Assembly: GCA_023389035.1 (NCBI GenBank)
Contig: JAEWFC010000010.1
Span: 124,001 to 188,000 of the forward strand
Length of the DNA: 64,000 bases
Direction of reading: 5' to 3'
Source of the DNA: Acidobacteriota bacterium
GTDB lineage: Bacteria; Acidobacteriota; Blastocatellia; Pyrinomonadales; Pyrinomonadaceae
The position numbers and the translations under genes are program-made. Below, piece after piece: positions 33,420 through 42,483 of the stretch. Position 1 is the first letter of the stretch, and each line of letters starts with the position of its first letter. The notes beneath the pieces were generated by a model. The model did no database searches. It had not been told where the DNA came from and was given only the letters and a program-made list of their open reading frames with translations.

Positions 33420-33757
33420 ATCATCTCATTCCGTTGGTCCGCTGATCTTGATAGCAGGCTAATCCCCCAAACCTAACGCTAAAGGAGTTTTTCCCGGGGT
33501 TACGACCGTGCGGGACAGGCCCGTATTTAGGGTGGCCCTCACGCTCTCGTCCGATTTGAAGAAAAACGCCAAGAAATAAGTAAAATATAGGGTTAGCAGC
33601 TAGAAAGTTCGCCGCCAAACGGTGTATGCTACTTGGTTAGTTAGTGATGCTTCGGTCGCGATACCGTGTAGATCTGCAGTGTTGCTTTCAGGCGTACTCA
33701 ATTACATTCCGAAATCGGTAGAAGTGAGGGGCCATTTGTCCCGCAAAAGTACATAAA
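33420..33757. other. Intergenic region upstream of mreB
   Basis: About 340 nt between the tRNA and mreB. No ORF here looks coding. It must contain the mre operon promoter; I cannot place it with confidence. Confidence 0.5.
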
Positions 33758-34804
33758 ATGGCATTAAAATCATTATTTAGTCTATTTTCCAGCGATCTCG
33801 CGATCGACCTTGGAACGGCGAACACGCTTGTCTATGCGAAGGGCCGCGGCATCGTTGTCAGCGAGCCATCGATCGTAGCGATCAACAAGGTGACGAACCA
33901 GGTCGAAGCGGTCGGCCGCGACGCGAAGGAAATGCTCGGCCGTACGCCCGGCAACATCGTCGCTATCAGGCCGATGAAGGACGGCGTGATCGCGAACTTT
34001 GAGGTCACCGAGAAAATGCTCCAGCATTTTATTCGCAAGGCCCATAACGGTAAATCTTGGGTGAGGCCTCGCGTGGTGATCGGCATTCCTTCGGAGATCA
34101 CGCAGGTCGAACGGCGAGCTGTCGAAGATTCTGCATACCGTGCGAAAGCTTCAGAGGTGTATCTGGTCGAAGAGGCGATGGCGGCGGCGATCGGTGCCGG
34201 CCTGCCGATCACGGAACCTCACGGAAACATGGTTGTCGATATCGGTGGCGGTACCACGGACATCGCGGTCATCTCGCTCTCGGGCATCGTCTATTCGCGT
34301 GCGGTACGCGTTGCGGGTAACGAGATGGACGACGCCATCACGCAGTACATCAAGCGTAAATACAACCTGCTGATCGGTGAACGAACCTCAGAAGCGATCA
34401 AGATCGCTCTCGGAAGCGCGTTCCCACTTGACGAGCCGCTGTCGATGGACGTTCGCGGCCGTAACCTGATCGAAGGAATTCCGAAGACGATCACGATGAC
34501 GGACGAAGAGATCCGCGAAGCGCTTTCCGACGCGGTTTCCACCATCATAAATGCCGTGCGTGTCGCACTGGAGCGAACGCCTCCCGAACTTTCGGCGGAT
34601 ATCGTCGAACGAGGAATAGTGCTGACCGGCGGCGGTGCCCTGCTTAAGAATCTCGATAAGCGTCTGATGATCGAGACCGGCCTGCCGGTCGTGATCGCAG
34701 ACGATCCGCTCTCCTCAGTAGTTCTCGGCACCGGAAAGATGCTGTCAGATATCGAACTGCTGAAGCGCGTCCGCTGGGACAACTCATTAATGACCGGAAA
34801 CTAA
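33758..34804 (+). CDS. mreB: Rod shape-determining actin homologue MreB
   Basis: 348 residues. ATP-binding phosphate loops DLAIDLGTANTLVYAKG (phosphate 1) and MVVDIGGGTTDIAVISLSG (phosphate 2), plus GIVLTGGGALLKNLDKRL (adenosine), define the MreB family. It forms membrane-bound antiparallel filaments that steer the elongasome (MreCD, RodA, PBP2). The N-terminal MALKSLFSLFSSDL is an amphipathic helix-like start that would bind the membrane. It is the first gene of the mreBCD-mrdA-rodA cluster. The mreB-mreC gap is filled by a repeat element rather than by the few bases expected in an operon. Confidence 0.97.
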   Translation: MALKSLFSLFSSDLAIDLGTANTLVYAKGRGIVVSEPSIVAINKVTNQVEAVGRDAKEMLGRTPGNIVAIRPMKDGVIANFEVTEKMLQHFIRKAHNGKSWVRPRVVIGIPSEITQVERRAVEDSAYRAKASEVYLVEEAMAAAIGAGLPITEPHGNMVVDIGGGTTDIAVISLSGIVYSRAVRVAGNEMDDAITQYIKRKYNLLIGERTSEAIKIALGSAFPLDEPLSMDVRGRNLIEGIPKTITMTDEEIREALSDAVSTIINAVRVALERTPPELSADIVERGIVLTGGGALLKNLDKRLMIETGLPVVIADDPLSSVVLGTGKMLSDIELLKRVRWDNSLMTGN

Positions 34805-34805
34805 C

Positions 34806-34882
34806 TAGTGGTGAATGGTGAGTGGTGAGTGCTGGGTCTGTAGATCTTTCGTTCACCACTTACCGTTCATCGTTCACCACTA
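34806..34882. repeat. Inverted-repeat element inside the mreB-mreC spacer
   Basis: Left arm TAGTGGTGAATGGTGAGTGG (from 34806) is complementary, with interruptions, to the right arm CACTTACCGTTCATCGTTCA continuing to CCACTA (34882). It starts 1 nt after the mreB stop and ends 6 nt before the mreC ATG. Its design, with TAGTG...CACTA ends and internal GTGA/GTAA repeats, is like the element in the thyA spacer. Confidence 0.75.
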
Positions 34883-34888
34883 AAACAG

Positions 34889-35788
34889 ATGGTTGAGCGA
34901 AGTCAACAAGAAGTTTGGAGATTGACGCCTTGGCTAGTCGTTGTTCTGTGCGTCGGAAACTTCGTGTTGATGGCCTTTGACGCGCGGGAGATAACGTCCG
35001 GACAGAGAGTTATCAGGGTTTGGACGCAGACGGCTGCCGATTTCATCCAGTCGCCGGTGACATCGATCAGCTCGGGCATCGCCGGTTACTTTGGTTCCAT
35101 CGCAAATCTTCGGTCCGCACAGGACGAAAATCAACAATTCAAACAGCGCGTTCAGGAACTGGAGCTCGAGCTGAAAGGCAAAGAGGACCTGGTTAACGAG
35201 AACGAACGGCTTCGCGGACTGCTCTCGCTAAAAGAAGAAACGAGCTACAAGATCGTGCCGGCGCGCGTCATCGGCCGCGATCCTTCGGTCTGGTTCGAAT
35301 CATCGATCATCAATCGCGGCAGCATGGACGGCGTAAAGCTGAACATGCCGATCGTAACGGACGGCGGCTTGGTCGGCCGTGTGACCGCGGTCGGGCCGCT
35401 GACTGCGCAAGTAGATCTGATAACGCACGATAAGTCGGGCGTCGGGGCCATCGTCGGCGAGATAAGCGGGTCGAATGCCTTGGGCGTTATCGGCGGAACA
35501 AATAAGGACATTCTGGAGATGCGGTATGTCCCGGGCTCGATCGAGGTATCGGTCGGGCAGATCGTTTACACATCGGGCCAGGACGGCATTTATCCTGCCG
35601 GCCTCAGGATCGGCGAGATCGTCGATATCAAAAGTGGTTCAGCGACAACACCTCACGTCATTTCGGTTAGGGCTGCCGGCCGTATCGCGGCAATGCAGGA
35701 GGTCGCCGTCCTGCTGTACGACCCGCCCGAGAAAGAGGAATTCGATCAAAAGCTTCCCAACGCTCTGAAAGGCCCGAAAGGTAAATGA
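34889..35788 (+). CDS. mreC: Rod shape-determining protein MreC
   Basis: 299 residues. After a short cytoplasmic start comes one membrane helix (WLVVVLCVGNFVLMAF, about 17-35), a coiled coil (DENQQFKQRVQELELELKGKEDLVNENERLRGLL, about 78-112), and the periplasmic MreC beta domains (ARVIGRDPSVWFESSIINRGS, PIVTDGGLVGRVTAVG, DGIYPAGLRIGEIVDIK). It links MreB to the periplasmic synthases PBP2 and RodA. It overlaps mreD by 4 nt (ATGA). The upstream spacer holds a hairpin-forming element that could affect its expression relative to mreB. Confidence 0.94.
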   Translation: MVERSQQEVWRLTPWLVVVLCVGNFVLMAFDAREITSGQRVIRVWTQTAADFIQSPVTSISSGIAGYFGSIANLRSAQDENQQFKQRVQELELELKGKEDLVNENERLRGLLSLKEETSYKIVPARVIGRDPSVWFESSIINRGSMDGVKLNMPIVTDGGLVGRVTAVGPLTAQVDLITHDKSGVGAIVGEISGSNALGVIGGTNKDILEMRYVPGSIEVSVGQIVYTSGQDGIYPAGLRIGEIVDIKSGSATTPHVISVRAAGRIAAMQEVAVLLYDPPEKEEFDQKLPNALKGPKGK

Positions 35789-36330
35789 ACAACCTCAAGA
35801 TCACCATAGCCCTGATAGTTGCCGTGATGCTGCAGTGGACGCTGCGAAACATCGCGGAGCCTTTGGCCTATATCGATCTGCCGCTGATCATAATCGTCTA
35901 TGCCGCACTGCAGCGCGATGCGATCAAAGCGGTGTTCTTTGGGACGTTTGCGGGACTCGCGGTCGATGCTCTGAGCGGCGGCCTGCTGGGTGCTAACGGT
36001 TTTTCGAAAACGCTGATCGCGTTCATGGTCTCGGAGCTCGCACGCCGGGTGTACATGGACAACCTTCTTTTACGCATCCCCGTCATAGCTGGAGCGTGTT
36101 TACTGGATGATCTTGTGTATTTCGGAGTTCATCGGCTGCTCGGCCAGGAGCCTGCCGGCCAGATATATGTGATAGCCGCTTACACGCTGATAGGTACCAC
36201 GATCGCCGGAACCATTATTTACATCTTTTTGGACTATTTGTTCTCGGACCGAGCGCGTTCACGTAAACGCGAAATGTTCCCGACCCGCAGGCAGACGCGG
36301 CGTCGTAATCCGATACGTTTAGGAAAGTAG
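35785..36330 (+). CDS. mreD: Rod shape-determining membrane protein MreD
   Basis: 181 residues with about five membrane helices (IALIVAVMLQWTLRNI, LPLIIIVYAALQRD, VFFGTFAGLAVDALSGG, PVIAGACLLDDLVYFG, IAAYTLIGTTIAGTIIYIFL). The GLAVDALSGGLLGANGFSKTL stretch matches MreD. It ends with a basic tail (RARSRKREMFPTRRQTRRR). It is part of the elongasome. It starts inside mreC by a 4-nt overlap and is followed 6 nt later by mrdA, so the three are certainly cotranscribed. Confidence 0.92.
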   Translation: MNNLKITIALIVAVMLQWTLRNIAEPLAYIDLPLIIIVYAALQRDAIKAVFFGTFAGLAVDALSGGLLGANGFSKTLIAFMVSELARRVYMDNLLLRIPVIAGACLLDDLVYFGVHRLLGQEPAGQIYVIAAYTLIGTTIAGTIIYIFLDYLFSDRARSRKREMFPTRRQTRRRNPIRLGK

Positions 36331-36336
36331 GCAGTA

Positions 36337-38202
36337 ATGAAACTCAACGAAAGCTCACAGAATCTGGGTATCCGTATCGGTACGATCCAGATCGTTGCGT
36401 TTGTCCTACTGGCATTGCTGGGCGTCAGGCTCTACTATCTGCAGGTCGTTCGCGGCGAATACTTTGCCGAGCGTGCAGAGAATCAGCGAATACGTCTTAT
36501 ACCGATCCCGGCTCCGCGAGGAGCGATCTTCGACCGAAACGGTAAGATACTGGTAGATTCCCGCCCGACCTTTAACGTCGTTCTATCGAACGAGCCAATC
36601 AAGAACATCGATGTCACGGACCGCATCGACGTATATGCACGCGGACTTTCTATCGCTCCGGAATACGTCGTCGAACGCCTGAACGCCATCAAGAAGCAAA
36701 ACGATTTCGAAACGCTTGTCCTGAAAGAAAGTGTCACGATGCAGGATATAGCGTGGGTCGAATCGCACTCGCTCGAATATCCTGAGCTCCGCGTTGAGAT
36801 CCGGCCGCAGAGGTTCTATCCGCACGGCGAGATACTTGCCCACGTGCTCGGTTACGTCGGCGAGATCAGTCCGAAACAGCTCGAGCTTGAAGAATACAAG
36901 TCAAAAGGCATGCGTGCCGGCGACATCATAGGCAAGGGCGGGCTCGAGCAGTCGTACGACGAATTTCTGCGCGGCCGGCCCGGATACCGAAAGGTGATCG
37001 TCGACAGCCGCGGACGTCTTCAGTCAGAGATCGAGCGCGTCGAACCGCAGGCGGGCCAGGATATGGTCTCAACGATCGATCTTGACCTGCAGATGGCAGC
37101 GGAGCAGCAGCTTCAAAATTCAGCCTCGAAGCGCGGTACCATTCTCGCGATGGACCCGCGCAACGGCGAAATGCTCGTGATGGCATCGCAGCCTTCGTTC
37201 GACCCGAATATCTTTGTTCAGGGCAGCAGAACGCCGGAAGGCAGAAAACAGATCGCGGCGTACTGGCAGGACGAAGGCAGGCCGCTCTACAACCGCGCGA
37301 CACAGGGACGTTACCCGCCAGGATCGACCTGGAAGATCCCGATGTCGGTCGGCGGATTTCAGAGCGACGCGATCGTTGTTGAAAAATCGTCGTTCGCATG
37401 CGGCGGCGGCATACAGATCGGCAACAAGTTCACGAAGTGCATGGGCAACCACGGCTCGCCCACGCTGATCCCTGCGATCGCACGCTCATGCAACGGTTAC
37501 TACTATCGCCTGGGCCTTAAGATGCAGATCGAGGGGATAATCGACATGGTCGAGACCTTTGAATACGACAAGCTCACGGGGATCGATATTCCAAATGAAA
37601 AACTCGGCCAGACGCCCAAGAGCTGGAAACCGATCGTCGAGAAACGTGAGGGCAAATGGTCCGATATACGTACTGTATATGCCTCTATCGGACAGGACAC
37701 GGTCGTGGTCACACCGATCTCGCTGATCCGCACTATCTCAGCTGTCGGGATGTTCGGGCGTATGTACGTTCCGCATTTTATGAAAGAGTTCCGCCCAATT
37801 TCAGCAAGCGAGAACTTCGAAGCGCGAGCGGCGTTCGGTTACCAGAATACTGAGCCCAAGGTGATCGAGATGTCGGCTGCTGAGCAGAAGATGGTGGCTG
37901 AGGGAATGTGGACCGCAGTGAATGGCGGCGGAACCGCAGGCGTCGTCAGGATGCCCGGTTTCGACGTTGCTGCCAAGACCGGCACGGCGCAGGCTCCCGG
38001 CAGTGCGCGTGGGGAAAAGGACCATGCGTGGATCGTGACGTTCGCCCCGGCATACGACCCTGAGATATCTGTCATAGGCCTTATTGAAAACGTCGGCTTC
38101 GGCGGCACGCACGCAGGACCGGCCGTTCGCGGAGTGTACGAGGCCTACTTAGCGAAACATCCGACATATAAAAGCGAGCAGACCGAGGTAGCCGCACGAT
38201 AG
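36337..38202 (+). CDS. mrdA: Penicillin-binding protein 2 (elongasome transpeptidase)
   Basis: 621 residues. One N-terminal membrane helix (IQIVAFVLLALLGVRLYYLQ) is followed by the pedestal domain (PAPRGAIFDRNGKILVDSRP) and the transpeptidase domain. The active-site motifs are PPGSTWKIPM (SxxK, nucleophilic Ser), ARSCNGYYY (SxN) and AAKTGTAQ (KTG). It cross-links peptidoglycan during lateral wall growth and is the target of mecillinam-like beta-lactams in E. coli. It lies between mreD and rodA, its glycosyltransferase partner; the gap to rodA is 24 nt. Confidence 0.96.
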   Translation: MKLNESSQNLGIRIGTIQIVAFVLLALLGVRLYYLQVVRGEYFAERAENQRIRLIPIPAPRGAIFDRNGKILVDSRPTFNVVLSNEPIKNIDVTDRIDVYARGLSIAPEYVVERLNAIKKQNDFETLVLKESVTMQDIAWVESHSLEYPELRVEIRPQRFYPHGEILAHVLGYVGEISPKQLELEEYKSKGMRAGDIIGKGGLEQSYDEFLRGRPGYRKVIVDSRGRLQSEIERVEPQAGQDMVSTIDLDLQMAAEQQLQNSASKRGTILAMDPRNGEMLVMASQPSFDPNIFVQGSRTPEGRKQIAAYWQDEGRPLYNRATQGRYPPGSTWKIPMSVGGFQSDAIVVEKSSFACGGGIQIGNKFTKCMGNHGSPTLIPAIARSCNGYYYRLGLKMQIEGIIDMVETFEYDKLTGIDIPNEKLGQTPKSWKPIVEKREGKWSDIRTVYASIGQDTVVVTPISLIRTISAVGMFGRMYVPHFMKEFRPISASENFEARAAFGYQNTEPKVIEMSAAEQKMVAEGMWTAVNGGGTAGVVRMPGFDVAAKTGTAQAPGSARGEKDHAWIVTFAPAYDPEISVIGLIENVGFGGTHAGPAVRGVYEAYLAKHPTYKSEQTEVAAR

Positions 38203-38226
38203 TCGGGCAGGAGATTACGAGCACGA

Positions 38227-39345
38227 GTGGTTGCGATCATCGACAAACGAGACCTTAGGGATTTTGACTGGCTGACATCTTTGCTGGCGGTCGCGATCGC
38301 GTCCTTTGGCATCTGGCAGATCCATAATGCCGTGCCATCGGAATCGTATTGGTCAAAACAGATAATTGGGCTCGGCATCGCGGTATTCGCATTCATTGTC
38401 GTTGCTTTGACGGATTACCGTCGAATCATTGAAGCCGCCCCGTTCTTCTATGGTTTCGCACTGCTGCTGTTGTTTCTGGTTTTAACGCCGCTAGGTGTCG
38501 AGGTCAACGGGCAGCAAGCGTGGGTACGCCTGCCGATCGTCGGACAGTTTCAGCCATCAGAATTTGCTAAGGTCCCGACGGTGCTTATGCTTGCCAAATA
38601 CTTCGGTGCAAGACGATCGGGCACGCTGCGGTTAAAAGAGGTGATGGTTGGCTGCGCGATCCTCGCGGGACCGGTCGGACTGATCATGCTGGAACCGGAT
38701 GCGGGCCAGGCGTTGACGTACTTTCCGATCCTTGGCGCGGTCCTCTTTCTTTCGGCTATCAAGATTCGGTACGTGGTCGCCGCGCTTGTCGCTGCTGCGA
38801 TCTTTGTTCCGACCGCTTACATTGCCGGTGTTCAGACCGGAGTGATCAAGCGCTATCAGCAGGAACGGATAATGGCGATCTTGGATCCTGAAAGCGCCGA
38901 TCCGCGGGGTTATGGCTACCACACCGTGCAATCGATGATCACGGTCGGAAAGGGCGGATTGTCCGGGATAAAGGGTGAAAGTGAAACGTCGCAGAGCGTT
39001 CTGAAGTTTTTGCCGGAGCCGCAAACCGACTTTATTTTTGCAGTGACGGCCGAGAATACCGGGTTTATCGGTTGCGTATCTTTGCTGCTCGCGTTTGCCC
39101 TGCTGATATCCAGGCTGATCGCCGGCGCACGCGATTCAAACGACCGGGCGGGAATGCTCGTGATAATGGCTATCGCGACGTCGCTCACCTTCCAGATCTT
39201 TATCAACGTCGGCATGACGCTGGGCTTTTTGCCGGTGATCGGTGTCCCCCTGCCGTTGATGAGCGCGGGGCTTTCGGCGCTGTTATCTACATTTATCGCT
39301 ATAGGTTTTGTTGTTAGTATTAAGATGCGGCGGTTCGTTAACTAG
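38227..39345 (+). CDS. rodA: SEDS peptidoglycan glycosyltransferase RodA
   Basis: 372 residues with about 10 membrane helices. Family stretches are VNGQQAWVRLPIVGQFQPSEFAK, LEPDAGQALTYFPI, GKGGLSGIKGESETSQSVLKF, LPEPQTDFIFAVTAENTG and GVPLPLMSAGLSALLSTF. It polymerises lipid II in the elongasome with PBP2. The start is a GTG (VVAIIDKRDLRDFDWL); an AGGAG lies about 13 nt upstream, an unusually long gap. A later ATG inside the first helix is less likely. The class A PBP gene follows 24 nt after the stop. Confidence 0.95.
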   Translation: MVAIIDKRDLRDFDWLTSLLAVAIASFGIWQIHNAVPSESYWSKQIIGLGIAVFAFIVVALTDYRRIIEAAPFFYGFALLLLFLVLTPLGVEVNGQQAWVRLPIVGQFQPSEFAKVPTVLMLAKYFGARRSGTLRLKEVMVGCAILAGPVGLIMLEPDAGQALTYFPILGAVLFLSAIKIRYVVAALVAAAIFVPTAYIAGVQTGVIKRYQQERIMAILDPESADPRGYGYHTVQSMITVGKGGLSGIKGESETSQSVLKFLPEPQTDFIFAVTAENTGFIGCVSLLLAFALLISRLIAGARDSNDRAGMLVIMAIATSLTFQIFINVGMTLGFLPVIGVPLPLMSAGLSALLSTFIAIGFVVSIKMRRFVN

Positions 39346-39369
39346 CCGGGCCGCGTCGGAGATGTTCAT

Positions 39370-41928
39370 ATGGCAAGGGAAAGAAAGATCGTAGAACGTG
39401 AAGTGCGTTCGGTGGAGCGCAAACACGGTTGGGGAGTTCGTGCGGTATGGGTCGTTCTCGCCCTGCTGCTTGCCGGATCTGGCGGAGCCCTCACCGGCCT
39501 GCTCGCTTCCTACTATTTGAACAACTCGCGATATTCCGTCGAAGTATCGGCACTTGCCAGCTATCGCCCGCCGCAGGTGACTACCATCTATGCAGACGAC
39601 GGCGAGACGGTCCTTGCAGAGTTCGCGATCGAGAAGCGCATTCCCATCAAAGAACAAGACATTCCGAAGAACGTCGAGAATGCCCTGCTCGCTATCGAAG
39701 ACTATCGATATTACGACCACATAGGCATCGATCCTTATCGGATCATGGGCGTCGTCTTCAAGAACTTTACGACGGGCCGTATGGAAGGAGCTTCGACCAT
39801 CACGCAGCAGCTGGCCAAGAATCTATTCCTCTATAAGGACCAGACATACACACGTAAGGTCAACGAGTGGATGGTCGCTCTGCAGATAGAACGCTTTTAT
39901 ACAAAGCGGCAGATCCTCGAGATGTATATGAACTACGTCTTTCTCGGGGCCGGTGCATATGGATTTGAGGCCGGTGCGAGAACGTATTTCGGCAAATCGC
40001 TGAAGGACCTCAATCTCGAGGAAGCTGCACTTCTGGCGGCAATTCCTAAGTCACCGGAGTACTCGCCGACGCGAAACCGCGAAAAGGCGAAGATCCGGCG
40101 GAACATCGTTCTCGACCAGATGGCAAAGTACGGCTACATCTCCGAGGGCGAGGCCGAGAGAGCTAAAGCTACGGAAATAAAGCTGGCCGACACTGCCTAC
40201 TATCAGTCGCTGCCAAAATCGACGGCTTGGGATTACCCGGTCGAAGAGATCCGCAAATATCTCGAAGAAAAATACACAACACGCGTAGCCCAGGGCGGGC
40301 TCAAGGTCTATTCGACGATCAACGTTGAGGCCCAGCAGATCGCGACCAAGGTGATCCGCGAAAAGCTTCGCGCTTTCGACAAGAATCGAGCATGGCGTTC
40401 TGATTATCGCAACATTTTGGTGGACCCGAATGATGAACCGCTGACCGATCCTAAGGATATCGAGAAAGCTCTCGACGCCTTTAAGCACGCCGATTGGTAC
40501 GGTGACGAGTACGAGGAAGGCGAATATATCAAGGGCCTGGTGATGAAGGCGAATCCGGGTTCCGATCAGGTAGGTGTGCGGTTCGGACGATATAAGGCGG
40601 TGGTCGGACGTGAAGATATGGGCCGCAGCAAAAAACGGCCGAACGATGAGCTAAAGCCCGGCTTTCTCGCAGAGTTCCTCGTGAAAAAGGTAAATGAGGA
40701 AACGATGACGCTCGAGGTCGAGCTGTCTCAAGTTCCCGAGATCCAGGCATCGATAGTTACCGTCAACAGTAAGAACGGCGAGATAGTGTGCATGGTTGGC
40801 GGTTACGACTATCACACCAACCGGTTTAACAATGCGACACAAGGCCTGAGGCAGACGGGTTCTGCGTACAAGCCTTTCATTTACACGGCCGCTGTCGAAG
40901 AAGGTATGACGCCTGACATGCTGGTCAGCGGAGCCCCGATAAAACGCGGCGGATGGTCACCGCATAACTACGACGGTTCGCCAAGCCACCCGAATGTGCC
41001 GATGAAGATCGCGCTTGCAAAGTCATACAACCTCGCGGCCGTTCATCTGCTGGAACAGGTTGGAATACAGACCGGTGCACAGATGGTCAGGCGTTTCGGC
41101 ATCTCAAACCCGATGGCTCCGAGTTTGCCGTCAGCCTTGGGGGCGTCGGAGGCCTCGCTGCTTGAGATGACATCTGCATACGGTGTTTTTCCGAACAAGG
41201 GCGTTCGCGTCCAGCCGCATTTGATCCGCAAAGTATATAGCCGCGACGGTACCTTGCTCGAAGAGTTCGATGGCACCAGTTCAAAGGTCACCAATGAATA
41301 CGTCGCGCTGACGATGGTCGATATGATGCGGGGCGTGACGTCCGGCGGCGGAACAGCGGCTGGTGCAAGCGCCGGCGGGCAGCCGTTGGCCGGCAAGACA
41401 GGTACGGTCAACAATCATACCGACGTTTGGTTCATCGGCTACACGCCGACCTACGCTACCGGCGTCTGGATGGGCAATCCCTTGAGAAAGGAATCGCTCG
41501 GCCGCGGCATGACCGGCGGCGGCACAGCGCTTCCGATCTTCAACGCCTTCATGAACCCTTTCATGAAGGATAAAGAAAAGGAAAGGTTCCCTGCAGCACC
41601 GGCGATGCCGCCTGAGATCCGTGCGGAAATGGAGCGTCGAAAACGTGAAGAGCGTGAACAGCTGGAACGTGCAGACCTGAACGCTATACGAACGGGCGCG
41701 GTCTCGAACACACCAAAACCGCCGGGATCTGACCTGAACGATCCACCGGCCTCATCGGGCCCTGATACTCAGCCGGGTGCCGGCACCGCATTACCGGCCG
41801 CCGCCGAACCTGAACGGCCGGTAGTCGTCAAACCCCCGCCGCCCAGACCGGTCGCTCCGCCTGCACAAGAGCAACCGTCCGCACCCGAGGGCGGACGCCG
41901 CCGCGGGAAGAAAGGCGACGGCCGCTAA
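39370..41928 (+). CDS. mrcA: Penicillin-binding protein 1A (bifunctional class A PBP)
   Basis: 852 residues. One membrane helix (AVWVVLALLLAGSGGALTGLL) is followed by the GT51 domain: EDYRYYDHIGIDPYRIMGV with the catalytic Glu, GASTITQQLAKNLFL, then ERFYTKRQILEMYMNYVFLG and EEAALLAAIPKSPEYSP. The transpeptidase domain has RQTGSAYKPFIYTAA (SxxK), AKSYNLAAVH (SxN) and AGKTGTVNNHTDVWF (KTG). The last 100 residues are Pro/Ala/Arg-rich (PPPPRPVAPPAQEQ) and end basic. It polymerises and cross-links peptidoglycan. Its place directly after rodA makes an elongation cluster with both SEDS and class A synthases. Confidence 0.95.
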   Translation: MARERKIVEREVRSVERKHGWGVRAVWVVLALLLAGSGGALTGLLASYYLNNSRYSVEVSALASYRPPQVTTIYADDGETVLAEFAIEKRIPIKEQDIPKNVENALLAIEDYRYYDHIGIDPYRIMGVVFKNFTTGRMEGASTITQQLAKNLFLYKDQTYTRKVNEWMVALQIERFYTKRQILEMYMNYVFLGAGAYGFEAGARTYFGKSLKDLNLEEAALLAAIPKSPEYSPTRNREKAKIRRNIVLDQMAKYGYISEGEAERAKATEIKLADTAYYQSLPKSTAWDYPVEEIRKYLEEKYTTRVAQGGLKVYSTINVEAQQIATKVIREKLRAFDKNRAWRSDYRNILVDPNDEPLTDPKDIEKALDAFKHADWYGDEYEEGEYIKGLVMKANPGSDQVGVRFGRYKAVVGREDMGRSKKRPNDELKPGFLAEFLVKKVNEETMTLEVELSQVPEIQASIVTVNSKNGEIVCMVGGYDYHTNRFNNATQGLRQTGSAYKPFIYTAAVEEGMTPDMLVSGAPIKRGGWSPHNYDGSPSHPNVPMKIALAKSYNLAAVHLLEQVGIQTGAQMVRRFGISNPMAPSLPSALGASEASLLEMTSAYGVFPNKGVRVQPHLIRKVYSRDGTLLEEFDGTSSKVTNEYVALTMVDMMRGVTSGGGTAAGASAGGQPLAGKTGTVNNHTDVWFIGYTPTYATGVWMGNPLRKESLGRGMTGGGTALPIFNAFMNPFMKDKEKERFPAAPAMPPEIRAEMERRKREEREQLERADLNAIRTGAVSNTPKPPGSDLNDPPASSGPDTQPGAGTALPAAAEPERPVVVKPPPPRPVAPPAQEQPSAPEGGRRRGKKGDGR

Positions 41929-41950
41929 ACAACCTGGTCATATCAAAGAT

Positions 41951-41984
41951 GGCATGGATCACGATCCGTGCCGTCTTTCTTTTT
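41951..41984 (+). terminator. Rho-independent terminator of the mre/PBP cluster
   Basis: GGCATGGATC-AC-GATCCGTGCC (one mismatch) followed by GTCTTTCTTTTT, 22 nt after the PBP1A stop. Confidence 0.85.
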
Positions 41985-42094
41985 GTGCGACCTGCCGTGT
42001 AAGCAGTGGCATAAAAGCATTTACGCTATTGAGTCAACTGCGGCCGCCCGCAATTTCAGCCGTTTCTCTCCGGAAAAAAGCTCCGAAGTTAGAT

Positions 42095-42346
42095 AAATGA
42101 AACCGAATGTTACGCGACAAACAAAAAATGTTACGTAACAAAATCAATTTGTGTGGTGACAAAAGAGCAAAGTCTCGTGACAAATCAAAAAAGTCTCGTG
42201 ACAAATGAGCAAAGTCTCGTGACAAATCAAAAAAGTCTCGTGACAAACTGAAAATGTCTGCTAACAAATTGAAAAAGTGCGCTAACAAATTAGAAATGTT
42301 ACGTAACAAATAAAAAAAGTCTGCTAACAAAAGCGAAAAGTCACGG
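42095..42346. repeat. Tandem array, 12 units of 21 nt (array 2)
   Basis: Twelve consecutive 21-nt units; two are identical (GACAAATCAAAAAAGTCTCG plus T, at 42179 and 42221). Others vary in the middle, but each keeps a (G/A)ACAAA start and a GT(CT/TA)CG-type end. Junctions read GTCTCGTGACAAA, GTTACGTAACAAA or GTCTGCTAACAAA. The phase and the 13-nt core GTCTCGYGACAAA are the same as in array 1 (12301-12573), 30 kb away. The array lies between the convergent stops of PBP1A and the esterase gene. Confidence 0.92.
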
Positions 42347-42433
42347 AACATTTCGGAACGATCGACCTACGGAGCCGGGTTTTCGCGATACATCGACTTG
42401 TTTGTGGCGTCGGCGCCTGCCCGATACGCGAAA

Positions 42434-42461
42434 CAAAAAGGCCGCCTCGAAAGACGGCCTC
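42434..42461 (-). terminator. Rho-independent terminator of the esterase gene
   Basis: Minus strand GGCCGTCTTTCGAGGCGGCC followed by TTTTTG, 23 nt after the esterase stop. Confidence 0.85.
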
Positions 42462-42483
42462 ACTAATCGTTTCTCCTACTTCC

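Noticed and set aside
33421..33618. Minus-strand 65-residue ORF between the tRNA and mreB
   Set aside because: No ribosome-binding site, no recognisable domain, and the position is expected to hold the mre promoter.
42034..42351. Minus-strand 105-residue LSRDFF repeat protein
   Set aside because: It is open only because the array period is a multiple of three, has no clear start signal and changes composition abruptly outside the array. Kept as an observation, not a gene.
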